From the NCBI RefSeq assembly GCF_023898315.1, contig NC_064614.1, positions 114,111,501-114,175,500 of the forward strand: 64,000 nt of DNA, given 5' to 3'. A program made the translations under genes and the position numbers. The stretch comes from Schistocerca nitens (Eukaryota > Arthropoda > Insecta > Orthoptera > Acrididae). Every line of letters starts with the position of its first letter. The first letter of the stretch is position 1. Positions 33,094 to 43,185 of the stretch are shown piece after piece. The notes under the pieces are model-generated. The model did no database searches. It was not told the origin of the DNA and was given only the letters and a program-made list of their open reading frames with translations.

Positions 33094-34515
33094 CACTCCT
33101 GGAAATGGAAAAAAGAACACATTGACACCGGTGTGTCAGACCCACCATACTTGCTCCGGACACTGCGAGAGGGCTGTACAAGCAATGATCACACGCACGG
33201 CACAGCGGACACACCAGGAACCGCGGTGTTGGCCGTCGAATGGCGCTAGCTGCGCACCATTTGTGCACCGCCGCCGTCAGTGTCAGCCAGTTTGCCGTGG
33301 CATACGGAGCTCCATCGCAGTCTTTAACACTGGTAGCATGCCGCGACAGCGTGGACGTGAGCCGGATGTGCAGTTGACGGACTTTGAGCGAGGGCGTATA
33401 GTGGGCATGCGGGAGGCCGGGTGGACGTACCGCCGAATTGCTCAACACGTGGGGCGTGAGGTCTCCACAGTACATCGATGTTGTCGCCAGTGGTCGGCGG
33501 AAGGTGCACGTGCCCGTCGACCTGGGACCGGACCGCAGCGACGCACGGATGCACGCCAAGACCGTAGGATCCTACGCAGTGCCGTAGGGGACCGCACCGC
33601 CACTTCCCAGCAAATTAGGGACACTGTTGCTCCTGGGGTATCGGCGAGGACCATTCGCAACCGTCTCCATGAAGCTGGGCTACGGTCCCGCACACCGTTA
33701 GGCCGTCTTCCGCTCACGCCCCAACATCGTGCAGCCCGCCTCCAGTGGTGTCGCGACAGGCGTGAATGGAGGGACGAATGGAGACGTGTCGTCTTCAGCG
33801 ATGAGAGTCGCTTCTGCCTTGGTGCCAATGATGGTCGTATGCGTGTTTGGCGCCGTGCAGGTGAGCGCCACAATCAGGACTGCATACGACCGAGGCACAC
33901 AGGGCCAACACCCGGCATCATGGTGTGGGGAGCGATCTCCTACACTGGCCGTACACCACTGGTGATCGTCGAGGGGACACTGAATAGTGCACGGTACATC
34001 CAAACCGTCATCGAACCCATCGTTCTACCATTCCTAGACCGGCAAGGGAACCTGCTGTTCCAACAGGACAATGCACGTCCGCATGTATCCCGTGCCACCC
34101 AACGTGCTCTAGAAGGTGTAAGTCAACTACCCTGGCCAGCAAGATCTCCGGATCTGTCCCCCATTGAGCATGTTTGGGACTGGATGAAGCGTCGTCTCAC
34201 GCGGTCTGCACGTCCAGCACGAACGCTGGTCCAATTGAGGCGCCAGGTGGAAATGGCATGGCAAGCCGTTCCACAGGACTACATCCAGCATCTCTACGAT
34301 CGTCTCCATGGGAGAATAGCAGCCTGCATTGCTGCGAAAGGTGGATATACACTGTACTAGTGCCGACATTGTGCATGCTCTGTTGCCTGTGTCTATGTGC
34401 CTGTGGTTCTGTCAGTGTGATCATGTGATGTATCTGACCCCAGGAATGTGTCAATAAAGTTTCCCCTTCCTGGGACAATGAATTCACGGTGTTCTTATTT
34501 CAATTTCCAGGAGTG
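33094..34515 (+). mobile_element. Tc1-like element, 1422 bp, structurally intact
   Basis: TIRs start CACTCCTGGAAATGG at 33094 and end in the inverted form at 34515, flanked by TA at 33092-33093 and 34516-34517. The transposase frame is open throughout. A polyadenylation-like AATAAA lies at about 34453. It is very similar to the copy at 19337-20758, and the differences that break that copy are absent here. Confidence 0.97.
33338..34360 (+). CDS. Tc1-like transposase, 340 aa, intact
   Basis: The enzyme would cut and paste its own TIR element in the nucleus. It opens MPRQRGRE. An N-terminal paired-like bipartite HTH region spans about residues 10-120 (RIVGMREAGWTYRRIAQHVG, then SARTIRNRLHEAGLRSR). 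The DDE catalytic residues are D155 in VVFSDESRF, D244 in FQQDNARPH and E277 in SPDLSPIEHVW. The D244-E277 gap is 32 residues, two fewer than in canonical Tc1 (DD34E). GxxMVWGAIS is present near 193-200. The length is normal for the family. I chose the ATG matching the other copy. The frame is also open upstream through the left TIR to at least an ATG near 33075. No damage is seen; activity is unproven. Confidence 0.93.
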   Translation: MPRQRGREPDVQLTDFERGRIVGMREAGWTYRRIAQHVGREVSTVHRCCRQWSAEGARARRPGTGPQRRTDARQDRRILRSAVGDRTATSQQIRDTVAPGVSARTIRNRLHEAGLRSRTPLGRLPLTPQHRAARLQWCRDRREWRDEWRRVVFSDESRFCLGANDGRMRVWRRAGERHNQDCIRPRHTGPTPGIMVWGAISYTGRTPLVIVEGTLNSARYIQTVIEPIVLPFLDRQGNLLFQQDNARPHVSRATQRALEGVSQLPWPARSPDLSPIEHVWDWMKRRLTRSARPARTLVQLRRQVEMAWQAVPQDYIQHLYDRLHGRIAACIAAKGGYTLY

Positions 34516-34517
34516 TA

Positions 34518-36208
34518 TAAACCGAACTGGTGTCAGTTTGTCTTTTTGTTTACCTTGTGGTCCAGTGTTTATGTAATCGAACCATATGTACCTCAGAAGA
34601 CACTGGAAACGCTTCAAAGTGACTGTTGTTGGAAAAACTTGAATTCTCCTTCTCTATGTATTCCACATGCTGGGCAAGTTTCCGTGACCTGAGAGAATGG
34701 ATCCTGCTAAAATCGAAAGCTCAATGACGGCTTTTACTTCAGTAACATCAGATAGGCTGACCTGTCATTCTTATTCTTTTCCTTATCTTTACCAGTTTTT
34801 ATGTTCGTACTGACTGTAATAGCAATAACAAGTGTGATATCTATTAGCGTAGAGAAACAATGATCCCAATCTTTACTCCAGGAAGATGAGTTACGATATT
34901 TATCCTTCTAGCTTTGACTCTCTGATTGGCAGGAGCCTTCCTTCATTTTGTACTCTTATGAAAAAATTAGACAGGTCTGAATCTGCACCATCTGAATCAC
35001 CAAGACTGCTCACTGGTGATATTATCCTCAGACTCGATACAGCAGTCTGACACATAATCAGAAGACAATCCATCTACAGAGGCATCTTCGTCTGAAACAT
35101 TCTCAGTGGAACAAGTCGAAGCGTCTTCTTCCATCATCGGTTACAAAAATACAATCATTTAATGAGAATTCCAAATTCAAAGGCTTCGACTGACGGGAAA
35201 GCGTGAGAATTCTGATTTAAATCTTCTTGTTCGACACTACCTTGTAACCGAAGTGTTAACGTGGGGGTCTAGGAACTCCTCAGCCAGTAAATATCTGGCA
35301 AACGCTATCAACAATGAGTAACCCAAGTATGAAAAACAGGTGACGGGAAGTAAACAGATATGAGAGAGGACTGCTTGACGGCAGGCAGTGTTGCCAACTT
35401 TGTTCATATAAATTTAGCTACACCTGAAGTCCTGGAGATCTGTCGGACCCCATGTTAACAATTAAAGGATACATGAAATGTCCTCTGAGACTAATATTCA
35501 ATAATTTAGATCTGTCTACTATATGAAGAAAGCCTTCGATGAAGTGAGCAGACCTGAACTATGGGAAACTATTAGTCTCAGAGGATCTTCCGCCACTTAA
35601 TTCAAATTCTAAAAAGGATATATCAAACAGCTGACATTTTAATCGATACTGAAAGAACCAACAATAGTAGATTAACTACTACTCACAGACTAACAAGGGA
35701 ATGGTCCAATCCGATATGTCGAGAGCTACTCCGAAATTTTTCATACAGGAAGAATAAACCGAAAGAAATGTACTGTCAAAACTTTAGCTCCTAAGGCGCA
35801 CTGCAAGTATTTAAAAAGGGTAACCTACTCATTTTTGCCGCACGGAGCACTGTTTATAACAGCAGTTTGTTCAGCCCTTCCTACCTGGCGCGCGAATAGT
35901 CGTAAGTAGACGCAGCCATGATAAAGAGTACGTAAAGCCCGTAGCGCGAAGTTCAAAGTGCAAACACGAGAATTTCAAGCACTTAAACAATACGAAAAAT
36001 GTCTCAAATCATTAGTTTTTTGAGTAACTTGCAGTTCATAAACTGTTGCAAATGTAATTGTTACAAAAGTGACTCGCAGAGGAGAGAAAATCAAGGCAAT
36101 GTCTAATGTTACATCACAGACGACTATCATCAATCGGGAGTTTAATTTTCTGATATTAAATATTTTGTGACAATTCCTTCAGCACATTTCGTACGATGAT
36201 TTTTGAGT
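34518..36208. other. Mostly unassigned sequence
   Basis: No gene is recognisable apart from the small RT relic listed separately. Short frames have no motif. Sequence around 35000-35110 is rich in TCATCT/GAAGA-like codons but is not open. Confidence 0.3.
35515..35720 (+). pseudogene. Possible RT relic
   Basis: The plus strand encodes MKKAFDEVSRPELWETISLRG, resembling the RT motif D(x)KAFDxVxRxxLW of RTE-like elements, followed by broken frames with YIKQLTF-like sequence. No catalytic YADD box is found downstream. It is very degraded; chance similarity is possible. Confidence 0.4.
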
Positions 36209-36219
36209 AATGTATATTT

Positions 36220-36661
36220 GGGACCGCCCGTTTGGCCGTGCGGCCTAACGCACGGCTTTCCGGCCCGCATCCGCCCGGCGGATTGGTGTCGACGTCCGGC
36301 GAACCGGCCAGTCTGTTGATAGTTTTTAGGCGGTTTTCCATCTGCCTCGGCGAATGCGGGCTGGTTCCCCTTATTCTGCCTCAGTTACACTATGTCGGCG
36401 ATTGCTGCGCAAACAAGTTCTCCGCGTACGGGTACACCACTATTACTGTACCACGCAAACATAGGGGTTACACTCGTCTGGTGTGAGACGTTCCCTGGTG
36501 GGTCCACCGGGGGCTGAACCGCACAATAACCCTGGGTTCGGTGTGGGGCGGCGGAGGGGTGAAGTGGACTGCAGTAGTCGTCGTGGGGTTGTGGACCACT
36601 GCGGCTGCGGCGGGGACGGAGCCTCTCCGTCGTTTCTAGGTCCCCGGTTAACATACAATAG
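36220..36661 (+). mobile_element. GC-rich tRNA-related SINE, family F (about 440 bp)
   Basis: The segment is much richer in G+C than its surroundings and is bounded by 11-base direct repeats (AATGTATATTT) at 36209-36219 and 36662-36672. The head (GGCCGTGCGGCCTAACGC) is tRNA-like but the B-box region appears deleted. The tail includes GCGGCTGCGGCGGGGACGG and ends CCCCGGTTAAC. Frames here (up to 89 aa) are GC artefacts. I recall this family from locust DNA. Confidence 0.8.
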
Positions 36662-37138
36662 AATGTATATTTTACTAACAGTGAAACAGTTCGTTATTTA
36701 TTCCCTGTAATCGTAACAAAAATGCGAAGTGTCTATTGGATGATGAAAACAAATATATTCCTTACCCCAGACAGACATGATAAAAGAAAAATTAATTAAT
36801 TCAGGCATTTCACGGTAATTACTAGTTTTATTTGTGAAATGGAGTAAGAAATGGTCCTGATCGTTGCTCTGCATATCGTGTTGCGAGCAAGGCATATTTG
36901 ATCAAACTTGTAAAATATGGTGGCGCAAGCTGACAATGCAGAAATGACTAAAGTTCAACAATAGTGTTCTGCTAATACACCTGAAATGAGAAAGAGCTAT
37001 AGGAGATTATATTGTCCTACATTTTTCTGAAAAATGCTTTATGGTATAGAAATTTTTTTATTAAGAGGCCGAATCAGACTATTTGTTCTGGGTGGAATCT
37101 GAATTATATGTATCTCCTGCAGTTTCGAGGAATAGGTT

Positions 37139-37774
37139 TTGAACTCTACGGTGTCGCGTCCGTCTTGCTTCCTTAGGTACGTCGATGACACCTTCCTGAT
37201 ATGGCCTCACGTTGAAAATACACTGCAGCATTTCGTGGATCACATGAACGGTGTCCATCCCAATATTAAGCATGCCATCGAGATGGGGAATGATGGCAAG
37301 CTACAGTTCTTAGATATTGTAGTTGAGCGGAAAGTGTACAGGAAACCGACGCACGCTGTTCGATATTTTAACGCCGGTTGTTTCCACGACCCTACACACA
37401 TTAAAGCGGTCATAAACACGTTAATACACAGAGCCAAAAGTTATTCCTGACGACGATCACCTACAGTCTGAATTATAGCACTTGAGGTACGTGTTTAAGG
37501 AGAATGGCTACAGCAAAAGAGACACTGTAAACGCTTTCAGGGGTCGCCGAAGAAGGACGCCTTGTGAATCGGCAGAAGAAGCCAAGCCGGCGGCTTTCCA
37601 ACCATACTGTGAGGCAACGAACAGCTAGTTAGTACTTGTACTGCAGAGACATGGATTGATACCAGTGTTCAGGTCGGCCCCTAAGATGCGAGACGTGTTG
37701 CGCCCTGTTAAATACGACATAGCTCTTCGTGTGCCCGCTGTGTATGGTGTCCCTTGCGAGTGCGGCAGCATCTA
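37139..37774 (+). pseudogene. PLE reverse transcriptase fragment up to the GIY-YIG start
   Basis: The frame reads FLRYVDDTFLIWPH (PLE catalytic RYVDD, 37175-37190), VHPNIKHAIEMGNDGKLQFLDI, and VYRKPTHAVRYFNAGCFHDP, all hallmarks of PLE RT. After stops from 37447 onward the frame becomes broken, with IGRRSQAGG-like sequence, then VPCECGSIY near 37755-37774, the cysteine-containing start of the GIY-YIG nuclease. There is no plausible start codon, because the element is truncated upstream. Confidence 0.85.
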
Positions 37775-37776
37775 TA

Positions 37777-38699
37777 CAGGGTGGTCCATTGATAGTGACC
37801 GGGCCAAACATCTCACGAAATAAGCATCAAACGAAAAAACTACAAAGAACGAAACTCGTCTAGCTTGAAGGGGGAAAACACATGGCGCTATGGTTCGCCC
37901 GCTAGATGGCGCTGCCATAGGTCAAACGGATATCAACTGCGTTTTTTTAAATAGGAACCCACATTTTTTATTGCATATTCGTGTTGTACGTAAATAAATA
38001 TGAATGTTTTGGTTGGACTACTTTTTTCGCTTTGTGATAGATGGCGCTGTAATAGTCACAAACGTATAAGTACGTGGTATCACGTAACATTCCGCTAGTG
38101 CGGACGGTATTTGATTCGTGATACATTACCCGTGTTACAATGGACCGTTTACCAATTGCGGAAAAGGTCGATATCGTGTTGATGTGTGGCTATTGTGATC
38201 AAAATGCTCAACGGGCGTGTGCTATGTATGCTGCTCGGTATCCTGGACGACATCATCCAAGTGTCCGGACTGTTCGCTGGATAGTTACGTTATTTAAGGA
38301 AACAGGAAGTGTTCAGCCACATGTGAAACGTCAACCACGTCCATTTTAACACGGGTAATGTATTACGAAGCAAATACCGTCCGCACTGGCGGAATGTTAC
38401 GTGATACTACGCACTTATACGTTTGTGACTATTACAGCGCCATTTACCACAAAGCGAAGAAAGTGGTCCAACATTCATATTTCTTTACGTACTACTCGAA
38501 TATGTAATAAAAAATTGGGGTTCCTATTTTTTAAAGAAACGCTGTTGATATCCGTTTGGCCTATAGCAGCGCTATCTAGCGGTCCAACCATAGAGCCATC
38601 TGCTTTCCCCCTTCAAGCTAGACAAGTTCTTTGTAGTTTTTTCGTTTGACGCTTATTTCGTGAGATATTTAGCCCGGTCACGATCAGTGGACCACCCTG
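37777..38699 (+). mobile_element. Non-autonomous TIR transposon (923 bp) with 350-360 bp TIRs
   Basis: TIRs begin CAGGGTGGTCCA at 37777 and end with its inverted form at 38699, flanked by TA at 37775-37776 and 38700-38701. Left arm 37777-38138 and right arm 38348-38699 are imperfect inverted copies, so nearly the whole element can fold. The unique centre (about 210 bases) is one short ORF with an HTH. Tc1/mariner affinity is inferred from the TA duplication and the HTH. Confidence 0.92.
38140..38349 (+). CDS. Short HTH-only ORF (69 aa) between long TIRs
   Basis: The ORF opens MDRLPIAEKVDIVLMCG and continues with QNAQRACAMYAARYP, HPSVRTVRWIV and LFKETGSVQPHVKR, then stops. This resembles the N-terminal DNA-binding domain (DUF4817-like HTH) of some mariner-related transposases, with no catalytic domain. 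Start and stop coincide almost exactly with the inner ends of the TIRs. It may be an internal-deletion remnant. If expressed, the product could bind TIRs without cutting. Confidence 0.6.
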   Translation: MDRLPIAEKVDIVLMCGYCDQNAQRACAMYAARYPGRHHPSVRTVRWIVTLFKETGSVQPHVKRQPRPF

Positions 38700-38701
38700 T
38701 A

Positions 38702-39000
38702 TAGGCCAGACAATTCGCACAGTTGCAGAGCACAAGAGGCATGCTAAGCAAAGGAGATCGTCAGGTCGGCCGTAGCTGAGCACTACCTCAAAAAATAGTT
38801 TGAGGACACGAGAGTCTTGGCTCATACGTCGTCTACATACTGGGACGCTTTGTAAAAGAGACGGCTGAGATTAGAGCGAACGGCAACAATTTCAACAGAG
38901 ATCAGGGATATGCACTGAGTATGGCGTGGGGGCGGGCTTTGGACGTCGAAAGGGAGCAACGGCGGATGCTTAACCCTTGTAGGGAGGCGGGGGCGGCAGT
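38702..39000 (+). pseudogene. PLE GIY-YIG endonuclease continuation
   Basis: Directly after the inserted element the sequence reads GQTIRTVAEHKRHAKQ in one frame, the continuation of the GIY-YIG motif begun at 37774. Joined across the TA it gives IYIGQT. It then passes a stop near 38775 and becomes broken, with WD(A)L and RDQGYALS-like sequence near 38850-38920. The nuclease is split and frameshifted, so it is inactive. Confidence 0.8.
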
Positions 39001-39564
39001 TCCAAACGTGGCGCCGGCCCCTCGCGCCACATGACTTCACTCGGTCCGGAGGTGGGCCGGAGCTGCTACGAGCTGTCCAACTCACCTTCCGGGCACGCTT
39101 CGGTTCGGTCCTCCCTGATTGGGGCCAGCGGCCATAATAGTAGCTGCATAAGCGGGGAATAGTGCCAGCCCCCGGACGCTTACAGTCGTTTTTTAAGTGT
39201 CTCTTGTTGTGTGTGTTTTTATACTGTGGTCGACTTCTAACTTGTGTGTGTGACTCCAGTGTATTTTAAGTGTCCCACAAATCGCCAACTGTGTTATTTT
39301 AACTTTATGTCGACTTTTTAACTGTCCGCCAATGAACGTCCCTGTGTAAGTGTCTATTTTAACTTCCATTGTCTTCATTTACTGCGTTTTCACATTCTCC
39401 TTTTTCCACGCTTTTTATGTATAAGTTTCCACTTTTAATTTTTTGCAATGTCACTCGGCTGAAGAGCGGCCGATTGTGCCGCTGCCAGCCCTTCCCTGCC
39501 CGTATAGGGTAGAGGAATGAAATTACAATACAGAAAAAAGTAGCCCCAGCTATCAGTAGTTTTA

Positions 39565-39600
39565 CTCCCGACGACGATGGCGGAGCTAGCCATCGAAAGC
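39565..39600 (+). ncRNA. Hammerhead-ribozyme-like hairpin (relic)
   Basis: CTC, then CCGACGA, then a stem CGATGGC (39575-39581) with loop 39582-39588 and GCCATCG (39589-39595), then GAAA, then GCTC and GAG. Apart from C in place of U in the CUGANGA box, the order is that of a minimal type I hammerhead, a motif known in Penelope-like elements. The base substitution would probably abolish cleavage. Stem III is minimal, so this is a weak call. Confidence 0.4.
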
Positions 39601-39728
39601 TCGAGAATTTTATTTGAATTGACGCTACTTGTAAACCGAGAAGATTTTATTCAACTATTGGACAGTTTCCGACCTTTAGTTTATATATATCTACTGCCGT
39701 GAATTTCGAGACTTTTCTGTTGGCACGG

Positions 39729-39924
39729 CCTGCCGCTGTGGCGGAGCGATTCTAGGCGCTTCAGTCCGGAGCCGCGCGACCTCTACGGTCGCGGGTTTGA
39801 ATCCTGCCTCGGGCATGGATGTGTGTGATGTCCTTAGGTTAGTTAGGTTTAAGTAGTTCTAAGTCTCGGGGACTGATGACCTCAGATGTTAAGTCCCATA
39901 GTGCTCTGAGGCATTAGAACCATT
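39729..39924 (+). mobile_element. tRNA-derived SINE, family A (plus)
   Basis: It has a full head with B-box GGTTTGAATCC and the family body. 14-base duplications TTCTGTTGGCACGG (39715-39728) and TTCTGTTCGCACGG (39925-39938) differ at one base. The tail is diverged (GGCATTAGAACC), so it is somewhat older. Confidence 0.93.
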
Positions 39925-39938
39925 TTCTGTTCGCACGG

Positions 39939-41217
39939 TGCCTCAGTCTGAAGCGAATAATGTCATTAGCTTAAAACCCTATGCGCAAATTGTTACTGCG
40001 AAATTATCTAGCAGTACTTCCGACACACGTCTTTTATAACTCATGGGCATGTAAATGACTTTATTTTCTTTCTGTTCTCCTCTTAGCGTGCTGCCATTGA
40101 TTTTAAGCTGTTATCGTCTTTTAATTTTCAGTGGTAAGTTAGTTACTGTTGAGAATTGATAACGATTGCACGCTGCAACTTGATTCATTACAGCGATTTT
40201 TTATTTCTCTAACGCTCTTTTAGTGTCAATTTTAATAATTTATCAATCATGGTTCAAAAATATGCTACCTTGAGTCTTTCAGGGTGCCAAGACACGCATT
40301 TAGAAATGCTGCACACTGAACTTAAGGGACACCTCCCGACAATGTTGGAAGAAATTGGGATTTTTACACACTGTTTACAAGAGCCTGGCAACATTAAATC
40401 ATCAGAAGGTTTGATTAAGAGTGTATTTTCATAGAAACTTTCAAATCCTCTTCCAACCATCCACTTCAATGCAGAACATGTGTGATCAACAGTCCCTCTC
40501 ACCGAGGAGAGACAGCAGGCCGGGGTTCAGATTGGCTTCCGTACACACTGTACTGCGAAACTGCGCGCTTTGCAACGCCACCAAGCAGAAGAAAATGCAG
40601 TTAACCACGATCGTCGCACTCTGATTCCCTGTAACTTTAGTTGCTGCATACAATTTCACTTTTATAATTTATTGTTTATACTTTTCACGGTTTTACAATG
40701 TTTCCATTTTCTAACTCATAATATTTAACGGCACTTCATGTAGTTCTAGGTCCTCTACATAGCTCCACCTCTGTAGTTTTACTATGTTTATGTTTTTCAC
40801 TATTTATACATCCGTTGTTCTATACTTTTAATATTTTAACGAAAAAATCTTTACAGAATTTTATTTTTATACTTTCAGAGTAAGAACTTACGTCTTTATA
40901 CTTCCAAAGTTTCACAATTTGGATATCTCAGATGCTTATTTAGTTTTCCTTACTTTATTTCCAGTTTTAAAATCTACTATTTTATCCCCCTTTTACAGCT
41001 CTACGCGTCCATCCTGGTATCTTAAGAGTAGGCTTTTACATTATTGGCTTTTTGGAACTTTTGTATAAAACCCTCTTCTACTGACCCCACAGAGTCCTCT
41101 CCCCCCACTCGTCTTCCCCCTCCCTTGCCTTCTGTGCCCACTCTTAACCCTCCGCGATTTATTTTATAATTTCACTATTTCATCACTGAGAAAAAGAAAT
41201 GAAATGAGCGTATGGCA
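39939..41217. other. Unassigned AT-rich sequence
   Basis: I see no gene. The frames at 40249-40434 and 40421-40624 (61 and 67 aa) carry no motif. A CT-rich stretch lies at about 41090-41160. Confidence 0.3.
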
Positions 41218-41404
41218 TTGCTGACCAGGAGGCCCCAGCCGGGGAAGTTCGGCCGCCGAGTGCGAGTTTTATTTCAGTCGACGCCACATTGGGCGACTAG
41301 CGTGCCGGTGATGAAAATGAGATGATGATGACAACACAACACCTAGTCCACGTGCGAAGACTCCAACCCGGCCGGAAATCGAACCTGGGCCCTCTGCATA
41401 GGAG
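41218..41404 (-). mobile_element. tRNA-related SINE, family H (minus)
   Basis: On the minus strand the B-box region is GGTTCGATTTCC (about 41375-41386), followed by GTTGTGTTGTCATCATCATC and a GC-rich body ending near 41218. The A-box half is not evident, because another SINE abuts at 41410. There is no clear target duplication. Confidence 0.6.
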
Positions 41405-41409
41405 GAAAG

Positions 41410-41582
41410 AACATAAGCACTTTATTTTTTGCATTTTGTTCGTTGTTGATCGTCGTGTTTGGTCGTTGCGGACGTCACATCACATCCGTTCAAGTTCGTT
41501 TTGTTGCTCCTTCCACTCAGTTTTTTTTAATGCAGAGGCCAACCAGCTCTCTGACCGAACACGCTGAGCTACCGTGCAGGCA
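41410..41582 (-). mobile_element. tRNA-derived SINE, family G (minus)
   Basis: On the minus strand the head is GCCTGCACGGTAGCTCAGCG at 41582 leftward, then TGTTCGGTCAGAGAGC, then a TTAAAAAAAACTGAG block, GAACTTGAACGG, GACGTCCG and an A/T-rich end near 41410. I recognise the block order from memory as a locust SINE. The 81-aa frame across it is not a gene. Confidence 0.7.
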
Positions 41583-41742
41583 ACTCAGGTAAGCAGGCGG
41601 ACATTCCTTGACTATTTCATACCGCTTGCATTTTACAGACGGGTTGTTTTACACTATTTGTGTTTCAGCGAGAAGTTTTGAATGATTATACGTTCTATAA
41701 ATTTAACACGACCTCTCTTGTTAAGGTCATGACATCCCTTCC

Positions 41743-41936
41743 GCCGGCCGTTGTGGCCGAGCGGTTCTAGGTGCTACAGTGTGGAACCGCGCGACCGCTA
41801 CGGTCGCAGGGTCGAATCCTGCATAGGGCATGGATGTGTGTGATGTCCTTAGGTTAGTTAGGTTTAAGTAGTTCTAAGTTCTAGGGGACTGATGACCGCA
41901 GAAGTTAAGTCCCATAGTGCTCAGAGCCATTTGAAC
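41743..41936 (+). mobile_element. tRNA-derived SINE, family A (plus)
   Basis: The head has A-box GTGGCCGAGCGG and a B-box with one change (GGGTCGAATCC). Flanking 10-mers CATCCCTTCC (41733-41742) and CATCCCTACC (41937-41946) are probable target duplications with one mismatch. Confidence 0.92.
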
Positions 41937-41946
41937 CATCCCTACC

Positions 41947-43185
41947 AATCCCTCCCTGTTTCCTCTCCACTCCTCCAAACAGCCATACTCCATCTCCCTT
42001 CCCCTCCCGTACCCCCTACCTCCAACATATAATTATTTAAACATTGATTGCAGTTGCAAAAGATAGTACTCTGATATGTTGTTCTGAGTAGACAAGACGG
42101 GTTGCTGATGCAATTACTTAGGTAAATTATATATTTATGTACAGCGCTTTTCTTTTCTACTATTGTAAACTATTAGATGGTACATATTTAGTTTTACTTT
42201 GTTTCAGATCTAAAGATGACCCAGAGTGCTCGAAACATGTCATAGAATTAAATAAGTATGCAACTGAGACGGAACAAAAAAATTAGAATTACCTTAAATA
42301 TCTACTCGTACAGAGTAGCTGAATTCTCTCAGGAGCATTAAGTCGACTATAGTAGTCAAGTTTTATAAGCCACGAGGGAGAAAAGTGTCTAGAAGGCCTA
42401 AGAAAGGATGGGAACATTTTTGAATGTGACGTCAGTACATATAATTTGCTTGGACAATAATTGCAGAAGAAAAACACGCTTTATTGATTTAGAAGGAAAA
42501 AATCGTTCTTGATCACAAAAATATTTTTTTAGAATATATTGTTTAAATGGTAGCCGGTTACAATCTTAACGATTATCGCCATGTTATTATATTCTCTGAA
42601 ATGTAGATATTTTCGTTGAAGGGCGACAGGAACAAAGAGAAGCAAGTGATAAGAACATGTACACAGAAAATTTATAGCAACATACAGGAAGGTCTGTACC
42701 CTTAGATGGTGTGCGGAGACCTCTAGCGAAGGACGAACACATAACAAGAGACATATTCGTCGAGTGCTTGATAGCATAGGAACGATACGCGTTAAATAAT
42801 TGGGAGTTCCGCCCGTCGCCTATTGCATGACCACAGAAGGAGCCAATAAGGCTATTTATATGAAGATAATGTACGAAAAAGCTTGGAATAATCAGTCTTG
42901 GTGCATTATAGAAGAAAATGTATAAAATAGCAGGCTAAAAAATACATCAAAATTATCTACTATATACATTAGTTACACGTGAAAAAATATAGATAAAATG
43001 CATAGACAATCCATAAAAATCGATTGTAAGAACTGCCGCTGCCACCTATGGGGCACTACCTGGAAGAACAACAAAGTCGTAGCATCGTGACCGATGTAGA
43101 GACGACTGTAGGCGACGCCGACAGTTGTCATGGAGATGGGCGCCTTGGAGCCTATCGTCATCCTATTATTGACTGACGATACATT
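41947..43185. other. Unassigned sequence
   Basis: A C/T-rich stretch (41940-42030) follows the SINE. The remaining sequence shows no recognisable gene, repeat or transposon motif; frames are 82 aa or shorter. Confidence 0.3.

Larger units (their letters stand above)
37100..39660 (+). mobile_element. Penelope-like retroelement (PLE) relic
   Basis: It contains the PLE RT C-terminal half, a GIY-YIG endonuclease start and C-terminal coding sequence, and then a GC-rich 3' region with a hammerhead-like hairpin near 39565-39600. A 923 bp DNA transposon (37777-38699) is inserted in the endonuclease. The N-terminal RT and any 5' terminal repeat are not seen. Boundaries are approximate. Confidence 0.8.

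Noticed and set aside
33038..33559. 173-aa minus-strand ORF
   Set aside because: Antisense shadow of the intact Tc1-like transposase and its GC-rich 5' region; the same shadow occurs at 19332-19802.
36220..36661. CpG island or promoter of a host gene
   Set aside because: The GC-rich block is bounded by an 11-base target duplication and has SINE-like ends, so it is a mobile repeat.
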